DNA of 64,000 nucleotides, taken from the NCBI RefSeq assembly GCF_023073355.1, contig NZ_JADPJI010000002.1, positions 372,001 to 436,000 of the forward strand. The letters are read 5' to 3'. Position 1 is the stretch's first letter. Each line of letters opens with the position of its first letter. Shown here one piece after another: positions 24,124-33,184 of the stretch. The notes below the pieces were generated by a model. That model made no database searches. It saw only the letters and a program-made list of their open reading frames with translations, and was not told the origin of the DNA. Made by a program: the position numbers and the translations under genes. This stretch comes from Bradyrhizobium sp. 199. GTDB taxonomy: Bacteria; Pseudomonadota; Alphaproteobacteria; Rhizobiales; Xanthobacteraceae.

Positions 24124-25182
24124 ATGCTGGAAGCCATACGCAGGGCGATGACGTTTCTGCGCCAGAAGCAAATCCTGCATAAGCTTGGAGTTGTGATCAG
24201 CGTCGCGGTCATCGGCATCGCTTGCTATGTGCTCTACCACATGCTGCGAGGCATCGATTTCAACGAGGTCTTCGAAGCGATCAAGAGCACCGAGCCGAGC
24301 CAGATTGCGATGGCGGCGCTGTTCGTCGCCGCGGGCTATTTCACCCTGACCTTCTACGACCTGTTCGCCGTGCGCGCGATCGGCCACGCCCACGTGCCCT
24401 ACCGCATCAATGCGCTCGCGGCCTTCACCAGCTATTCGATCGGCCACAATGTCGGTGCATCCGTCTTCACCGGCGGCGCGGTGCGCTATCGCATCTATTC
24501 GGCTTACGGGCTGAACGCGATCGACGTCGCAAAGATCTGCTTCCTCGCCGGCCTGACCTTCTGGCTCGGCAACGCCGCCGTGCTCGGCCTCGGCATCGCC
24601 TATCATCCGGAGGCCGCCGCCTCAATCGACCAGCTTCCGCCGTGGCTGAACCGGACGCTGGCGCTGATGATCATCGTGGGGCTGGTCGGCTACGTGGTCT
24701 GGGTCGCGACCCAGCCGCGCGTGGTCGGCCGCGGCCCCTGGACCGTGGTGCTGCCAGGCGGCCCGCTGACGCTGCTCCAGATCGCGATCGGCATCATCGA
24801 TCTCGGCTTCTGCGCGCTCGCGATGTACGTGCTGGTCCCGGACGAGCCCAATCTCGGCTTTGTGGTGGTCGCGGTGATCTTCGTCTCGGCGACGCTGCTC
24901 GGGTTCGCCAGCCACTCGCCCGGCGGGCTGGGGGTGTTCGACGCCGCCATGCTGGTCGGCCTGTGGCAGATGGACCGCGAGGAGCTTCTGGGCGGCATGT
25001 TGCTGTTCCGCGTGCTCTATTATCTGTCCCCCTTCGTCATATCTGTAATCTTGCTGACGTTTCGCGAAGTTATGATCGGCGCACGATCGAAGCGCTTGCA
25101 GCAGGCGGCGCTCAAGCTCGACCCCGGTCCTGCGCGTGAAGCCGCCTATGTGAGAGAGCGTAGCGACGGCGCCAAGCCTTAG
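24124..25182 (+). CDS. UPF0104/YbhN-family integral membrane protein (lysyl-phosphatidylglycerol-synthase-like TM domain)
   Basis: 352 aa with about eight membrane segments. The family pattern is seen in SYSIGHNVGASVFTGGAVRYRIYS and in the later SHSPGGLGVFDAAML. This fold is shared with the flippase half of MprF but lacks the synthase domain. Members are thought to move or bind lipids in the inner membrane. It lies just upstream of phoR in the same direction with a 27-bp gap, so it may be cotranscribed with it. The C-terminal tail is charged and cytoplasmic. Confidence 0.82.
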   Translation: MLEAIRRAMTFLRQKQILHKLGVVISVAVIGIACYVLYHMLRGIDFNEVFEAIKSTEPSQIAMAALFVAAGYFTLTFYDLFAVRAIGHAHVPYRINALAAFTSYSIGHNVGASVFTGGAVRYRIYSAYGLNAIDVAKICFLAGLTFWLGNAAVLGLGIAYHPEAAASIDQLPPWLNRTLALMIIVGLVGYVVWVATQPRVVGRGPWTVVLPGGPLTLLQIAIGIIDLGFCALAMYVLVPDEPNLGFVVVAVIFVSATLLGFASHSPGGLGVFDAAMLVGLWQMDREELLGGMLLFRVLYYLSPFVISVILLTFREVMIGARSKRLQQAALKLDPGPAREAAYVRERSDGAKP

Positions 25183-25209
25183 GACAAGCCTCAGGAGAAG
25201 TCCGCCCCG

Positions 25210-26502
25210 ATGGCGATCGACGCCCCATCTTCTCCCTCCGCCCAGCCTTGGTCCGACCGGCTGCGGCACTCGACCATCATCCTGATCGCTGCAGCCCTGG
25301 CGCTGTCCGTTGTCGTCTCGCTCGGTGAATTGTCGGCGCTGCACGCCGGGGTCGTGTTCCTCTGTATCGCGGCCGCTGCACTGATCCCGTGGCGCCTGCA
25401 CGATCCCGCCGCTTCGCGCGACGACGTCAGGCGCATCAACCCGGTCGAGAGCGCGGCGGTGGCCGCGGTCGTCGCCGGCATGCCGGATCCGGCGGTGCTG
25501 CTCGACCGCGCCGGCCGCGTCATCCACCTCAATGCCGCCGCCGCCCAGCTCGCGCCGGCGCTCCGGCGGAACGAGCTCGCCCAGTTCGCGCTGCGCTCGC
25601 CGGAGATCATCACGGCGCTGCGCGAAGCGATCGCAACCACCGAGCCGCGGCGCGCGACCTATCTTGATCATGTCCCGGTGGACCGCTGGATGGAGCTCAT
25701 GATCACGCCGGTGCCGGTGCCGACCAGCTTCGGCGGCGCCGACAAATGCATGCTGATGACCTTTCACGACCAGACGCCGCTGCGGCGGGTCGAGGAGATG
25801 CGCGCCGACTTCGTGGCCAATGCCAGCCACGAGCTGCGCACGCCGCTCGCCGCGCTGTCGGGCTTCATCGACACGCTCCAGGGTCAGGCCAAGGACGACC
25901 CCAAGGCGCGCGAGCGCTTCCTCGGCATCATGCACAATCAGGCTACCCGCATGGCCCGCCTTATCGACGATCTGTTGTCGCTGTCGCGGGTCGAGCTGTC
26001 GGCCCATGTCCGGCCGGACACCCTGGTCGACCTGCTGCCGATCATCCGCCAAGTCGCCGACGGGCTGGAGCCGCTTGCGCGCGAGCGGCAGGTCGAGGTC
26101 GAGATCCATTTGCCTGATAGTCCGGTGATGATCGCGGGCGACCGCGAGGAGCTGCTCCGGCTGTTCGAGAATTTGATCGAGAACGCGCTCAAATACGGCG
26201 CCTCCGGCGGACGCGTCATCGTGTCGCTGACCTCGGGCGCGGCCACTGACGGAACTCAGGAAATCCGGATCGTGGTTCGCGATTTCGGCCCCGGAATCGC
26301 GCCCGAGCACCTGCCACGGCTGACCGAGCGGTTCTACCGGGTCGATGTCGGCGACAGTCGCTCGCAGGGCGGGACCGGGCTCGGATTATCGCTGGTGAAA
26401 CATATTCTTAATCGCCATCGCGGCCGGCTTTTGATCGAAAGCGTGCCCAAACAGGGCGCCACTTTCACCGCCTGCTTTCCTCGGGCCAAGACTTTAGGTT
26501 AG
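25210..26502 (+). CDS. phoR: Phosphate regulon sensor histidine kinase PhoR
   Basis: 430 aa. Two membrane segments lie at about 20-60, a PAS-like region at ~85-190, the dimerisation box FVANASHELRTPLAALSG (phospho-acceptor His) at ~200, then N box ENALKYG, G1 DFGPGI and G2 GTGLGLSL. It senses phosphate status through PstSCAB and PhoU and phosphorylates PhoB. The complete downstream set pstS-C-A-B-phoU-phoB supports PhoR rather than another kinase. A candidate Pho box separates it from pstS, so phoR and pst are probably transcribed separately. Confidence 0.93.
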   Translation: MAIDAPSSPSAQPWSDRLRHSTIILIAAALALSVVVSLGELSALHAGVVFLCIAAAALIPWRLHDPAASRDDVRRINPVESAAVAAVVAGMPDPAVLLDRAGRVIHLNAAAAQLAPALRRNELAQFALRSPEIITALREAIATTEPRRATYLDHVPVDRWMELMITPVPVPTSFGGADKCMLMTFHDQTPLRRVEEMRADFVANASHELRTPLAALSGFIDTLQGQAKDDPKARERFLGIMHNQATRMARLIDDLLSLSRVELSAHVRPDTLVDLLPIIRQVADGLEPLARERQVEVEIHLPDSPVMIAGDREELLRLFENLIENALKYGASGGRVIVSLTSGAATDGTQEIRIVVRDFGPGIAPEHLPRLTERFYRVDVGDSRSQGGTGLGLSLVKHILNRHRGRLLIESVPKQGATFTACFPRAKTLG

Positions 26503-26546
26503 GCTCCAAATCCAAGCGATTTCAATCGCTTGATGGCGTCATTCGA

Positions 26547-26564
26547 CTGTCACGAAACCTTCGT
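26547..26564 (+). promoter_or_regulatory. Candidate Pho box upstream of pstS
   Basis: CTGTCACGAAACCTTCGT fits the Pho-box form CTGTCAT-N4-CTGTCAT with 6/7 matches in the first and 4/7 in the second repeat, at the correct 11-bp period. It is 89 bp before the pstS start and would bind phosphorylated PhoB. Confidence 0.7.
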
Positions 26565-26652
26565 AAAAGTACAGCCGACCGCTCCTAAAGGGGCGGCGTG
26601 GGGAGCGCGATCGGGCGCGGATGGCGCTTCGCTCCCCTGTATGGAGACCAGC

Positions 26653-27666
26653 ATGAATTTCCTTAAAACAATCGTCGCTGCCGGCTTGGTCGCCGCATCG
26701 GCAACGGTGGCCTCTGCCGCCGATATCACCGGCGCAGGTGCGACGTTCCCGTTCCCGATCTATTCGAAGTGGGCGGACGCCTACAAGAAGGAGACGGGCA
26801 ACGGTCTGAACTACCAGTCGATCGGCTCTGGCGGCGGCATCAAGCAGATCCAGGCCAAGACCGTGACCTTCGGCGCCAGCGACGCGCCGCTCAAGGCCGA
26901 GCAGCTCGAGAAGGACGGTCTCGTCCAGTGGCCGATGGTGATGGGTGCCATCGTTCCCGTCGTCAACCTCGAGGGCGTGAAGCCCGGCGAACTGGTGTTC
27001 GATGGCGAGACCCTGGCCAGCATCTATCTCGGCAAGATCACCAAGTGGGATGACGCGGCGATCAAGAAGCTCAATCCGAACGTGAAGCTGCCCTCGGAGG
27101 CGATCACCGTGGTCCGCCGTTCGGACGGTTCGGGCACCACCTTCAATTTCACCAACTACCTCGCCAAGGCCAGCCCGGACTGGAAGAGCAAGGTCGGTGA
27201 GGGCACCGCGGTCGAGTGGCCGGTCGGCGTCGGCGCCAAGGGCAATGAAGGCGTGTCGGGAAACATCAGCCAGACCAAGAACTCGATCGGTTACGTCGAG
27301 TACGCCTATGCCAAGCAGAACAAGCTGACCTACGCCGGTCTCGTCAACAAGGCCGGCAAAGCCGTGCAGCCGACCGTCGAAGCGTTCCAGGCCGCTGCTT
27401 CCAACGCCGACTGGGCCAAGGCGCCCGGCTACTATGTCATCCTGACCGATCAGCCCGGCGAGAAGTCCTGGCCGATCACCGCGGCGACGTTCATCCTGAT
27501 GCACAAGTCCGCGACCGACAAAGCGGCCTCGCAGGAAGCCATCAAGTTCTTCCGCTGGGCCTTCAAGAGCGGCAGCAAGGCGGCCGAGGATCTCGATTAC
27601 ATCCCCATGCCGGACAGCGTCGTCCAGCAGATCGAGAAGACCTGGGCTGCCGAGATCAAGAGCTAA
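26653..27666 (+). CDS. pstS: Phosphate ABC transporter substrate-binding protein PstS
   Basis: 337 aa periplasmic phosphate-binding protein. Signal peptide [23 protein letters not shown] is cleaved near residue 22. Phosphate-contact segments are [29 protein letters not shown] and [15 protein letters not shown] start at ATG 26653 because it gives a normal signal peptide; an ATG four codons earlier (26641) is possible. It delivers phosphate to PstC/PstA. A repeat of about 110 bp separates it from pstC, which may lower distal expression relative to this abundant protein. Confidence 0.95.
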   Translation: MNFLKTIVAAGLVAASATVASAADITGAGATFPFPIYSKWADAYKKETGNGLNYQSIGSGGGIKQIQAKTVTFGASDAPLKAEQLEKDGLVQWPMVMGAIVPVVNLEGVKPGELVFDGETLASIYLGKITKWDDAAIKKLNPNVKLPSEAITVVRRSDGSGTTFNFTNYLAKASPDWKSKVGEGTAVEWPVGVGAKGNEGVSGNISQTKNSIGYVEYAYAKQNKLTYAGLVNKAGKAVQPTVEAFQAAASNADWAKAPGYYVILTDQPGEKSWPITAATFILMHKSATDKAASQEAIKFFRWAFKSGSKAAEDLDYIPMPDSVVQQIEKTWAAEIKS

Positions 27667-27678
27667 GCTCTCCTCTCG

Positions 27679-27792
27679 TGTCCCGGACGCGGCGCAGCAC
27701 GCAAGTGCTGCTCCGCAGAGCCGGGGCCTACAAGAACTGGGCCCCGGATCAGCGTCGCAGCGCTTCGCGCTGCGTCGCATCCGGGGCAAGAG
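27679..27792. repeat. Dispersed GTCCCGG-type palindrome, copy 2
   Basis: Runs from TGTCCCGGACGCGGCGCAGC to GTCGCATCCGGGGCAAGAGG, with strong internal hairpins (GCAGCGCTTCGCGCTGC and GGCCCCGG arms). It lies between pstS and pstC inside the operon, a position where such repeats often stabilise the upstream message. Confidence 0.75.
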
Positions 27793-27832
27793 GATAACAA
27801 AAAGCGTATTAGTCTTGGTACAGGGGATCGGC

Positions 27833-28831
27833 GTGGCAGAAATGTCCGTTCAGAGCGATATCATCGACGACGCCGGACCGTATGACCGCGCCAAGGCCTT
27901 GAGCGCGTTCAAGTTCGGCGACGTCACCTTTTACTGGATCACGCGGCTGTCCGCGATCTCGGTGCTGCTGATCCTCGGCGGGATCATCATCTCGCTGATC
28001 GTCGGCGCGTTTCCCGCGATCAGGGAATACGGCCTCTCCTTCCTCTGGACGCAGCGCTGGGCGCCGTCGGCAGATCCGCCCGTGCTCGGCGCGCTTGGGC
28101 CGATGTACGGCACGCTCGTCACCTCCTTCATCGCGATGCTGATCGCCATTCCGGTCGGCCTCGGCATTGCGATCTTTCTCACCGAGCTCTGCCCGCAATG
28201 GCTGCGCCGCCCGATCGGCATGGCGATCGAGCTGCTTGCCGGCATTCCCTCGATCATCTACGGCATGTGGGGCTTCTTCGTGCTGGGCCCGTTCCTGGCC
28301 AACACCTTCCAGCCCTTGATGATCAGGATCTTCGACGGCGTGCCGGTGCTGGGCGCGATCTTCGCGGGTCCCCCGTCCTATCTCAGCACGTTCAACGCCG
28401 CGCTGATCCTCGCCATCATGGTGCTGCCCTTCATCACCTCGATCTCGGTCGACGTGTTCAAGACGGTGCCGCCGGTCCTGAAGGAAGCCGCCTACGGCGT
28501 CGGCTGCACCACCTGGGAAGTCGTGCGCAGCGTGGTCATTCCCTACACCCGCGTCGGCATCATCGGCGGCGTCATGCTGGCGCTGGGCCGTGCGCTCGGC
28601 GAGACCATGGCGGTGACCTTCATCATCGGCAACTCGTTCCGCATCTCCTCCTCGATCTTCGCGCCGGGGACGACGATCTCGGCGGCGATCGCATCCGAAT
28701 TCGCCGAGAGCGACGGCCTGCACCAGTCCGGCCTGATCCTGCTCGGCCTGTTGCTGTTCGTGCTGACGTTCTTCGTGCTCGCGGCCGCGCGGCTGATGCT
28801 GATGCGTCTGGACAAGAAGGCGGGGAACTAA
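27833..28831 (+). CDS. pstC: Phosphate ABC transporter permease PstC
   Basis: 332 aa from GTG 27833, chosen for the AGGGG 6 bases upstream; ATG 27842 is the alternative. About six membrane segments. The permease loop is in [28 protein letters not shown], the EAA motif of the family, followed by [18 protein letters not shown]. It forms the phosphate channel with PstA. It is followed by pstA after 4 bases, in a standard pst operon. Confidence 0.94.
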   Translation: MAEMSVQSDIIDDAGPYDRAKALSAFKFGDVTFYWITRLSAISVLLILGGIIISLIVGAFPAIREYGLSFLWTQRWAPSADPPVLGALGPMYGTLVTSFIAMLIAIPVGLGIAIFLTELCPQWLRRPIGMAIELLAGIPSIIYGMWGFFVLGPFLANTFQPLMIRIFDGVPVLGAIFAGPPSYLSTFNAALILAIMVLPFITSISVDVFKTVPPVLKEAAYGVGCTTWEVVRSVVIPYTRVGIIGGVMLALGRALGETMAVTFIIGNSFRISSSIFAPGTTISAAIASEFAESDGLHQSGLILLGLLLFVLTFFVLAAARLMLMRLDKKAGN

Positions 28832-28835
28832 CGTC

Positions 28836-29687
28836 ATGGCCCTCAATCCGATCTATTCGCGCCGCCGCCGCAAGGACATCGTCATCCGTGGGCTCTGCAT
28901 CGCCGCGGCCGCCTTCGGCGTCACCTGGCTCGCGCTGATCCTGGCCACGCTGCTCTACAACGGCTTGGCTGGCCTCAATCTCCAGGTCTTCACCGCCGAC
29001 ACGCCGCCGCCCGGCTCGACCGAGGGCGGCCTGCGCAACGCCATCGTCGGCTCGATCATCATGACCGTGCTCGGCGTCGGCATCGGCGCGCCGCTCGGCC
29101 TGTTCGCCGGCACCTATCTCGCCGAGTACGGCCGTAACGACAAGCTGACCTCGGTGATCCGCTTCATCAACGACATCCTGCTCTCGGCGCCCTCGATCAT
29201 CATCGGTCTGTTCATCTATGGCGCGGTGGTGGTGCCGATGCGCGGCTTCTCCGCGATCGCAGGCGCGCTGGCACTCGCGGTCATCGTCATCCCGGTGGTA
29301 GTGCGCACTACCGAAGACATGCTGCTGCTGGTGCCGAATCCGCTGCGTGAAGCCGCCAGCGCATTGGGCCTGCCGCGCTCGCTGGTGATCAAGCGGATCG
29401 CCTATCGCGCCGCCCGCTCCGGCCTCATCACCGGCGTGCTGCTCGCCACCGCCCGCGTCGCCGGGGAGACCGCGCCGCTGCTGTTCACAGCGCTGTCGAA
29501 CCAGTTCTTCAGCCTCGGCCTGGACAAGACGATGGCCAACCTGCCGGTCACCATCAACAATTTCGTCCAGAGCCCCTACGCCTATTGGAAGCAGCTCGCC
29601 TGGAGCGGTGCGCTGCTGATCACCCTGACCGTGCTTGCCCTGAACATTGGCGCGCGCATCATCGGCGCCGAGAGGACTGCAAAATGA
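28836..29687 (+). CDS. pstA: Phosphate ABC transporter permease PstA
   Basis: 283 aa with about six membrane segments. The EAA-type loop is [20 protein letters not shown] and the conserved [14 protein letters not shown] follows. It ends in an ATGA overlap with pstB, so the two are coupled. It pairs with PstC as the inner-membrane phosphate channel. All parts are intact and of normal length. Confidence 0.94.
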   Translation: MALNPIYSRRRRKDIVIRGLCIAAAAFGVTWLALILATLLYNGLAGLNLQVFTADTPPPGSTEGGLRNAIVGSIIMTVLGVGIGAPLGLFAGTYLAEYGRNDKLTSVIRFINDILLSAPSIIIGLFIYGAVVVPMRGFSAIAGALALAVIVIPVVVRTTEDMLLLVPNPLREAASALGLPRSLVIKRIAYRAARSGLITGVLLATARVAGETAPLLFTALSNQFFSLGLDKTMANLPVTINNFVQSPYAYWKQLAWSGALLITLTVLALNIGARIIGAERTAK

Positions 29688-30505
29688 GTGAAATGTCTGT
29701 TTCCGTGAGCGCGCCGAGCGTTCATCCCGGCTCGCAGCCGCTGCCCGAGGCACCGGCCAAGGTCACCGCGCGCAATCTCAACTTCTACTACGGTGAGCAC
29801 CATGCGCTGAAGAACATCAATCTGGCGCTCGGAACCAACCGTGTCACAGCCTTCATCGGCCCGTCCGGTTGCGGCAAGTCGACCCTGCTGCGCATCTTCA
29901 ACCGGATGTACGATCTTTATCCGGGCCAGCGCGCCACCGGCCAGCTGATGCTCGACCAGACCAATATTCTCGACCCCAGGCTCGACCTCAATTTGCTGCG
30001 CGCCCGGGTCGGCATGGTGTTCCAGAAGCCGACGCCGTTCCCGATGACGATCTACGAGAACATCGCCTTCGGCATCCGTCTCTACGAGAAGATCTCGAAA
30101 TCCGAGATGGACGTCCGTGTCGAGAAGGCGCTGCGCGGCGGCGCGCTGTGGAACGAGGTCAAGGACAAGCTCAACGCCTCCGGCCTGTCGCTCTCCGGCG
30201 GCCAGCAGCAGCGCCTGTGCATCGCCCGCACCGTCGCTGTCAGGCCCGAGGTGATCCTGTTCGACGAGCCTTGCTCGGCGCTAGACCCGATCTCGACCGC
30301 CAAGATCGAGGAGCTGATCCAGGAGCTGTCCGAGAACTACACGATCGCGATCGTCACCCATAACATGCAGCAGGCGGCGCGCGTCTCCGACAAGACCGCC
30401 TTCATGTATCTCGGCGAGCTGATCGAATTCGACGACACCAGCAAGATCTTCACGTCGCCGACCGACCGGCGCACGCAGGATTACATCACCGGCCGGTTCG
30501 GCTGA
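29684..30505 (+). CDS. pstB: Phosphate ABC transporter ATP-binding protein PstB
   Basis: 273 aa ATPase. Walker [10 protein letters not shown] (about residues 63-71), the PstB-specific [19 protein letters not shown]-loop region, signature [16 protein letters not shown], Walker [14 protein letters not shown] and switch VTHNMQQA are all present. ATG 29684 overlaps the pstA stop. A Ser/Pro-rich N-terminal extension of ~30 residues is usual in rhizobial homologues. It powers phosphate uptake and takes part in signalling to PhoR through PhoU. Confidence 0.95.
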   Translation: MSEMSVSVSAPSVHPGSQPLPEAPAKVTARNLNFYYGEHHALKNINLALGTNRVTAFIGPSGCGKSTLLRIFNRMYDLYPGQRATGQLMLDQTNILDPRLDLNLLRARVGMVFQKPTPFPMTIYENIAFGIRLYEKISKSEMDVRVEKALRGGALWNEVKDKLNASGLSLSGGQQQRLCIARTVAVRPEVILFDEPCSALDPISTAKIEELIQELSENYTIAIVTHNMQQAARVSDKTAFMYLGELIEFDDTSKIFTSPTDRRTQDYITGRFG

Positions 30506-30516
30506 GGAGACGGAAC

Positions 30517-31233
30517 ATGGGTACCGAACATACCGCCAAGGCTTTCGACACCGACCTCCAGGAGCTCACGCGCCTGGTTGCCGAGATGGGCGGGATCGCC
30601 GAGCGCATGATCGTCGAATCCGTCGACGCGCTGATCCGCCGCGACGTCGCGCTCGGCCAGCGCGTGGTCTCCATCGACGCCGAACTCGACGCGCTGCAGA
30701 AGCGCATCGAGGAACGCGCCGTGCTCACCATCGCCCGCCGCCAGCCGATGGCGGTGGATCTGCGCGAGATCGTCGGCGCCATGCGCGTTGCGACCGACCT
30801 CGAGCGGATCGGCGACCTCGCCAAGAACATGGGCAAGCGCGTCGCCGCGCTGGAGACCGACTTCCATCCGCTGAAGCTGTTCCGCGGCCTGGAGCACATG
30901 ACCGACCTCGTGCAGCAGCAGGTCAAGTCGGTGCTGGACGCCTATGCCGCGCACGATCTGCCGGCGGCGATGGCGGTGTGGAAGGGCGACGAGGAAGTCG
31001 ACGCGATCTGCACCTCGCTGTTCCGCGAGCTCCTCACCTACATGATGGAGGATCCGCGCAACATCTCGTTCTGCATCCATCTGATGTTCTGCGCCAAGAA
31101 CATCGAGCGGATCGGCGACCATGCCACCAACATCGCCGAGACCGTGTTCTACATGATCGAGGGCCAGGCGATCACCGACAAGCGGCCGAAGGGCGACATG
31201 ACCACCTTCGCCACGACGATCCCGAATAGCTGA
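30517..31233 (+). CDS. phoU: Phosphate signalling regulator PhoU
   Basis: 238 aa, all-helical protein made of two PhoU repeats (about 10-110 and 120-220). The metal-binding E/D-x3-D patterns are visible: ATDLERIGDLAKNM and CAKNIERIGDHATNIAE. It links PstSCAB to PhoR and represses the Pho regulon when phosphate is sufficient. It starts 12 bases after pstB, preceded by GAGGAGACGG. Confidence 0.95.
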   Translation: MGTEHTAKAFDTDLQELTRLVAEMGGIAERMIVESVDALIRRDVALGQRVVSIDAELDALQKRIEERAVLTIARRQPMAVDLREIVGAMRVATDLERIGDLAKNMGKRVAALETDFHPLKLFRGLEHMTDLVQQQVKSVLDAYAAHDLPAAMAVWKGDEEVDAICTSLFRELLTYMMEDPRNISFCIHLMFCAKNIERIGDHATNIAETVFYMIEGQAITDKRPKGDMTTFATTIPNS

Positions 31234-31256
31234 AGACCTTAAGGAGCGACGACACC

Positions 31257-31964
31257 ATGGGCGCACGCATTATGGTGGTTGAGGATGAGGAAGCTCTCAC
31301 GGAGCTGCTTCGCTACAACCTCGAAGGCGACGGCTATGACGTCGAGACGGTGATGCGCGGCGACGACGCCGACACCCGCCTCAAGGAGCACATTCCCGAC
31401 CTGATCGTGCTCGACTGGATGCTGCCGGGTCTGTCAGGCATCGAGCTGTGCCGCCGCCTGCGCACCCGTCCGGAGACCAAGCAACTGCCGATCATCATGC
31501 TCACCGCGCGCGGCGAGGAGAGCGAGCGGGTGCGTGGCCTTGCGACCGGCGCCGACGACTACATCGTCAAGCCGTTCTCGGTGCCGGAGCTTCTGGCGCG
31601 CGTGAAGGGCCTGCTCAGGCGCGCCAGCCCCGAGCGGCTCGCCACCGTGCTCGCCTATGGCGACATCGAGCTCGACCGCGACAAGCGCCGCGTGGCGCGC
31701 TCGGGCCGGCCGATCGACCTCGGCCCGACCGAATATCGCCTGCTGGAGTTCTTTCTGGAGCATCCCGGCCGCGTGTTCTCGCGCGAGCAACTGCTCGATA
31801 GCGTCTGGGGCCGCGACATCTACATCGACGAGCGCACCGTCGACGTCCATATCGGCCGCCTCCGCAAGCTGCTCAATCTCGGCCGCGAGCAGGACCCGAT
31901 CCGCACCGTCCGCGGCGCGGGTTATGCGCTGGACGATCGCTTTGCGAAGGCGGAGCAGACGTAG
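31257..31964 (+). CDS. phoB: Phosphate regulon response regulator PhoB
   Basis: 235 aa OmpR/PhoB-type regulator. The receiver domain (5-120) has acidic residues in VVEDEEAL and the phospho-acceptor Asp in LIVLDWMLPGLSG, with Thr in MLTARGEE and Lys in IVKPFS. The winged-helix domain (about 135-230) includes GPTEYRLLEFFLEHPGRVFSREQLL and RTVDVHIGRLRK. It binds Pho boxes such as the one before pstS. AAGGAG lies about 11 bases upstream of its start. Being at the end of the pst operon makes it autoregulated. Confidence 0.95.
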   Translation: MGARIMVVEDEEALTELLRYNLEGDGYDVETVMRGDDADTRLKEHIPDLIVLDWMLPGLSGIELCRRLRTRPETKQLPIIMLTARGEESERVRGLATGADDYIVKPFSVPELLARVKGLLRRASPERLATVLAYGDIELDRDKRRVARSGRPIDLGPTEYRLLEFFLEHPGRVFSREQLLDSVWGRDIYIDERTVDVHIGRLRKLLNLGREQDPIRTVRGAGYALDDRFAKAEQT

Positions 31965-32027
31965 GATTTGCGGGTGGCAGACGTGATGGCGCGGGCTGCC
32001 GCCGCATTCTCTCCGATGTCGTCCCTG

Positions 32028-32165
32028 CCTAGTGCGCAATTGCGCGGGGCGCAGGGACCCGTAACCACAGGGAATGGTTTGGCGAAGACCAGGAGTGACC
32101 ATCTCGCGCAACAACTGCGCCCTGTGGTCATGAATCCCCGCGTGCGCGAGGATGACACCGAGTGG
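32028..32165. repeat. Dispersed repeat (TAGTGCGCAATTGCGC family)
   Basis: The intergenic region after phoB holds CTAGTGCGCAATTGCGCGGG (with GCGCAATTGCGC a 12-bp palindrome), then GCGCAGGGACCCGTAACCACAGGG and an opposing CGCCCTGTGGTCATGAATCCC and CGTGCGCGAGGATGAC. I recall this pattern as common in Bradyrhizobium intergenic DNA. It may end transcription of both phoB and the convergent gcrA. Confidence 0.6.
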
Positions 32166-32216
32166 GTGGAGCCGTCATCATGTGACAGCGCCGTCCGTGC
32201 AATCAGCTAAATCCGC

Positions 32217-32729
32217 TTACCGCGGGCCCGGCTTCGGTGCCGCACGACGACGGTCCGCTGCGGGCTGATACGCCACGCGCGAGTGCTGAGCGCAGTAGGG
32301 CAGGCCGGAGAGCGACTTGCCGCCGCAGAAGAAGAAATCCGGGCTCGAGGGATCGCCGACCGGCCAGTGGCAGGTCGCCTCGTTCAACTCCAGCAGCGAC
32401 AGCCGCTGGCTCATCGGCACCACGTTGTCGTAGGTGACCGGTTCGGCCTCCACCTCGACCTCAAAAGCCTGCGCCAGCGCGGTGTTGCCGCGCGAAATGG
32501 GGCGGCTCACCCGCATCATGTGCTGCGCGGGACGCGCCTTGCGCGGCCGGGGTGCTGCCGATGAAGGGCTCTTGGCGCGGCCGGACAGACCGAGCCTGTG
32601 CACTTTGCCGATCACGGCATTGCGGGTCACATTGCCGAGCTCTGCTGCGATCTGGCTGGCCGAAAGTCCGGCCTCCCAGAGCTTTTTCAGCTGCTCGACG
32701 CGATCATCGGACCAGGTCAAAACCGTCAT
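32217..32729 (-). CDS. gcrA: Cell-cycle regulator GcrA
   Basis: 170 aa. The N-terminal DNA-binding domain (1-~50: TWSDDRVEQLKKLWEAGLSASQIAAEL, then NAVIGKVHRLGL) and the C-terminal sigma-70-contact domain (about 105-160: LLELNEATCHWPVGDP, then FFFCGGKSLSGLPYCAQHSRVAY) match GcrA. This alphaproteobacterial regulator works with RNA polymerase at promoters carrying GANTC sites methylated by CcrM. The region upstream of the gene contains six GANTC sites within 213 bp. The basic tail (RRRAAPKPGPR) is usual. The product is cytoplasmic. Confidence 0.94.
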   Translation of the reverse strand: MTVLTWSDDRVEQLKKLWEAGLSASQIAAELGNVTRNAVIGKVHRLGLSGRAKSPSSAAPRPRKARPAQHMMRVSRPISRGNTALAQAFEVEVEAEPVTYDNVVPMSQRLSLLELNEATCHWPVGDPSSPDFFFCGGKSLSGLPYCAQHSRVAYQPAADRRRAAPKPGPR

Positions 32730-32809
32730 TGCACCCTTTCCCTCGCTGCCGGCCAGCCATCCTGGGGCCTTGCAGCGAATGCTTAAGCCTTCAAAAACCC
32801 GTGCCGTCA

Positions 32810-33022
32810 GAATCCCTTAAGGCTCGCCGGGCGCGTGACTGACGCCCGAACGTTTACGCCGGTACATAAGGACTCTTGGGATCAGAACCGCTGCACGAGA
32901 TGTCGTATCTGACAATCCAAACGCTACAATATGGCGTGACTCCCGCGCAAGAGTCCGCCGACTCGCTTCCACATGTTCCGTGGTGAAAACCTGCAAAATC
33001 GCCACCGCAAGACTACGGATTC
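32810..33022. promoter_or_regulatory. Cluster of six GANTC (CcrM methylation) sites between gcrA and argD
   Basis: GANTC occurs at 32810, 32871, 32938, 32951, 32960 and 33018. By chance one per about 256 bp would be expected at even base composition. The 455-bp gap 32730-33184 holds no gene; apart from these sites it contains the argD promoter and hairpin. Confidence 0.6.
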
Positions 33023-33050
33023 GACGTTTCCCGAGGCTTTCCGGGCGGCA

Positions 33051-33078
33051 TTGACACCCGTTTCACCAGGCATAAGAT
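33051..33078 (+). promoter_or_regulatory. Candidate sigma-70 promoter for argD
   Basis: TTGACA at 33051-33056 and TAAGAT at 33073-33078 with a 16-bp spacer. Transcription would start near 33085, about 100 bases before the argD start codon. Confidence 0.55.
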
Positions 33079-33085
33079 GGTGTCA

Positions 33086-33118
33086 CGTGCCGCCCTTAAA
33101 AGGCGGCACGTTTCGTTT
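33086..33118 (+). terminator. Hairpin plus T-rich tail at the 5' end of the argD leader
   Basis: A perfect 9-bp stem CGTGCCGCC/GGCGGCACG with loop CTTAAAA is followed by TTTCGTTTT. It starts almost at the predicted transcription start, so it may be an attenuator, a 5'-stabilising hairpin or the terminator of an upstream transcript. Confidence 0.5.
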
Positions 33119-33184
33119 TCCGGGCCGGTCTGGTGCGTTGCGCAATGCAAGCGTCACACCGTCCGCAACATTCAAGTGATCGTC

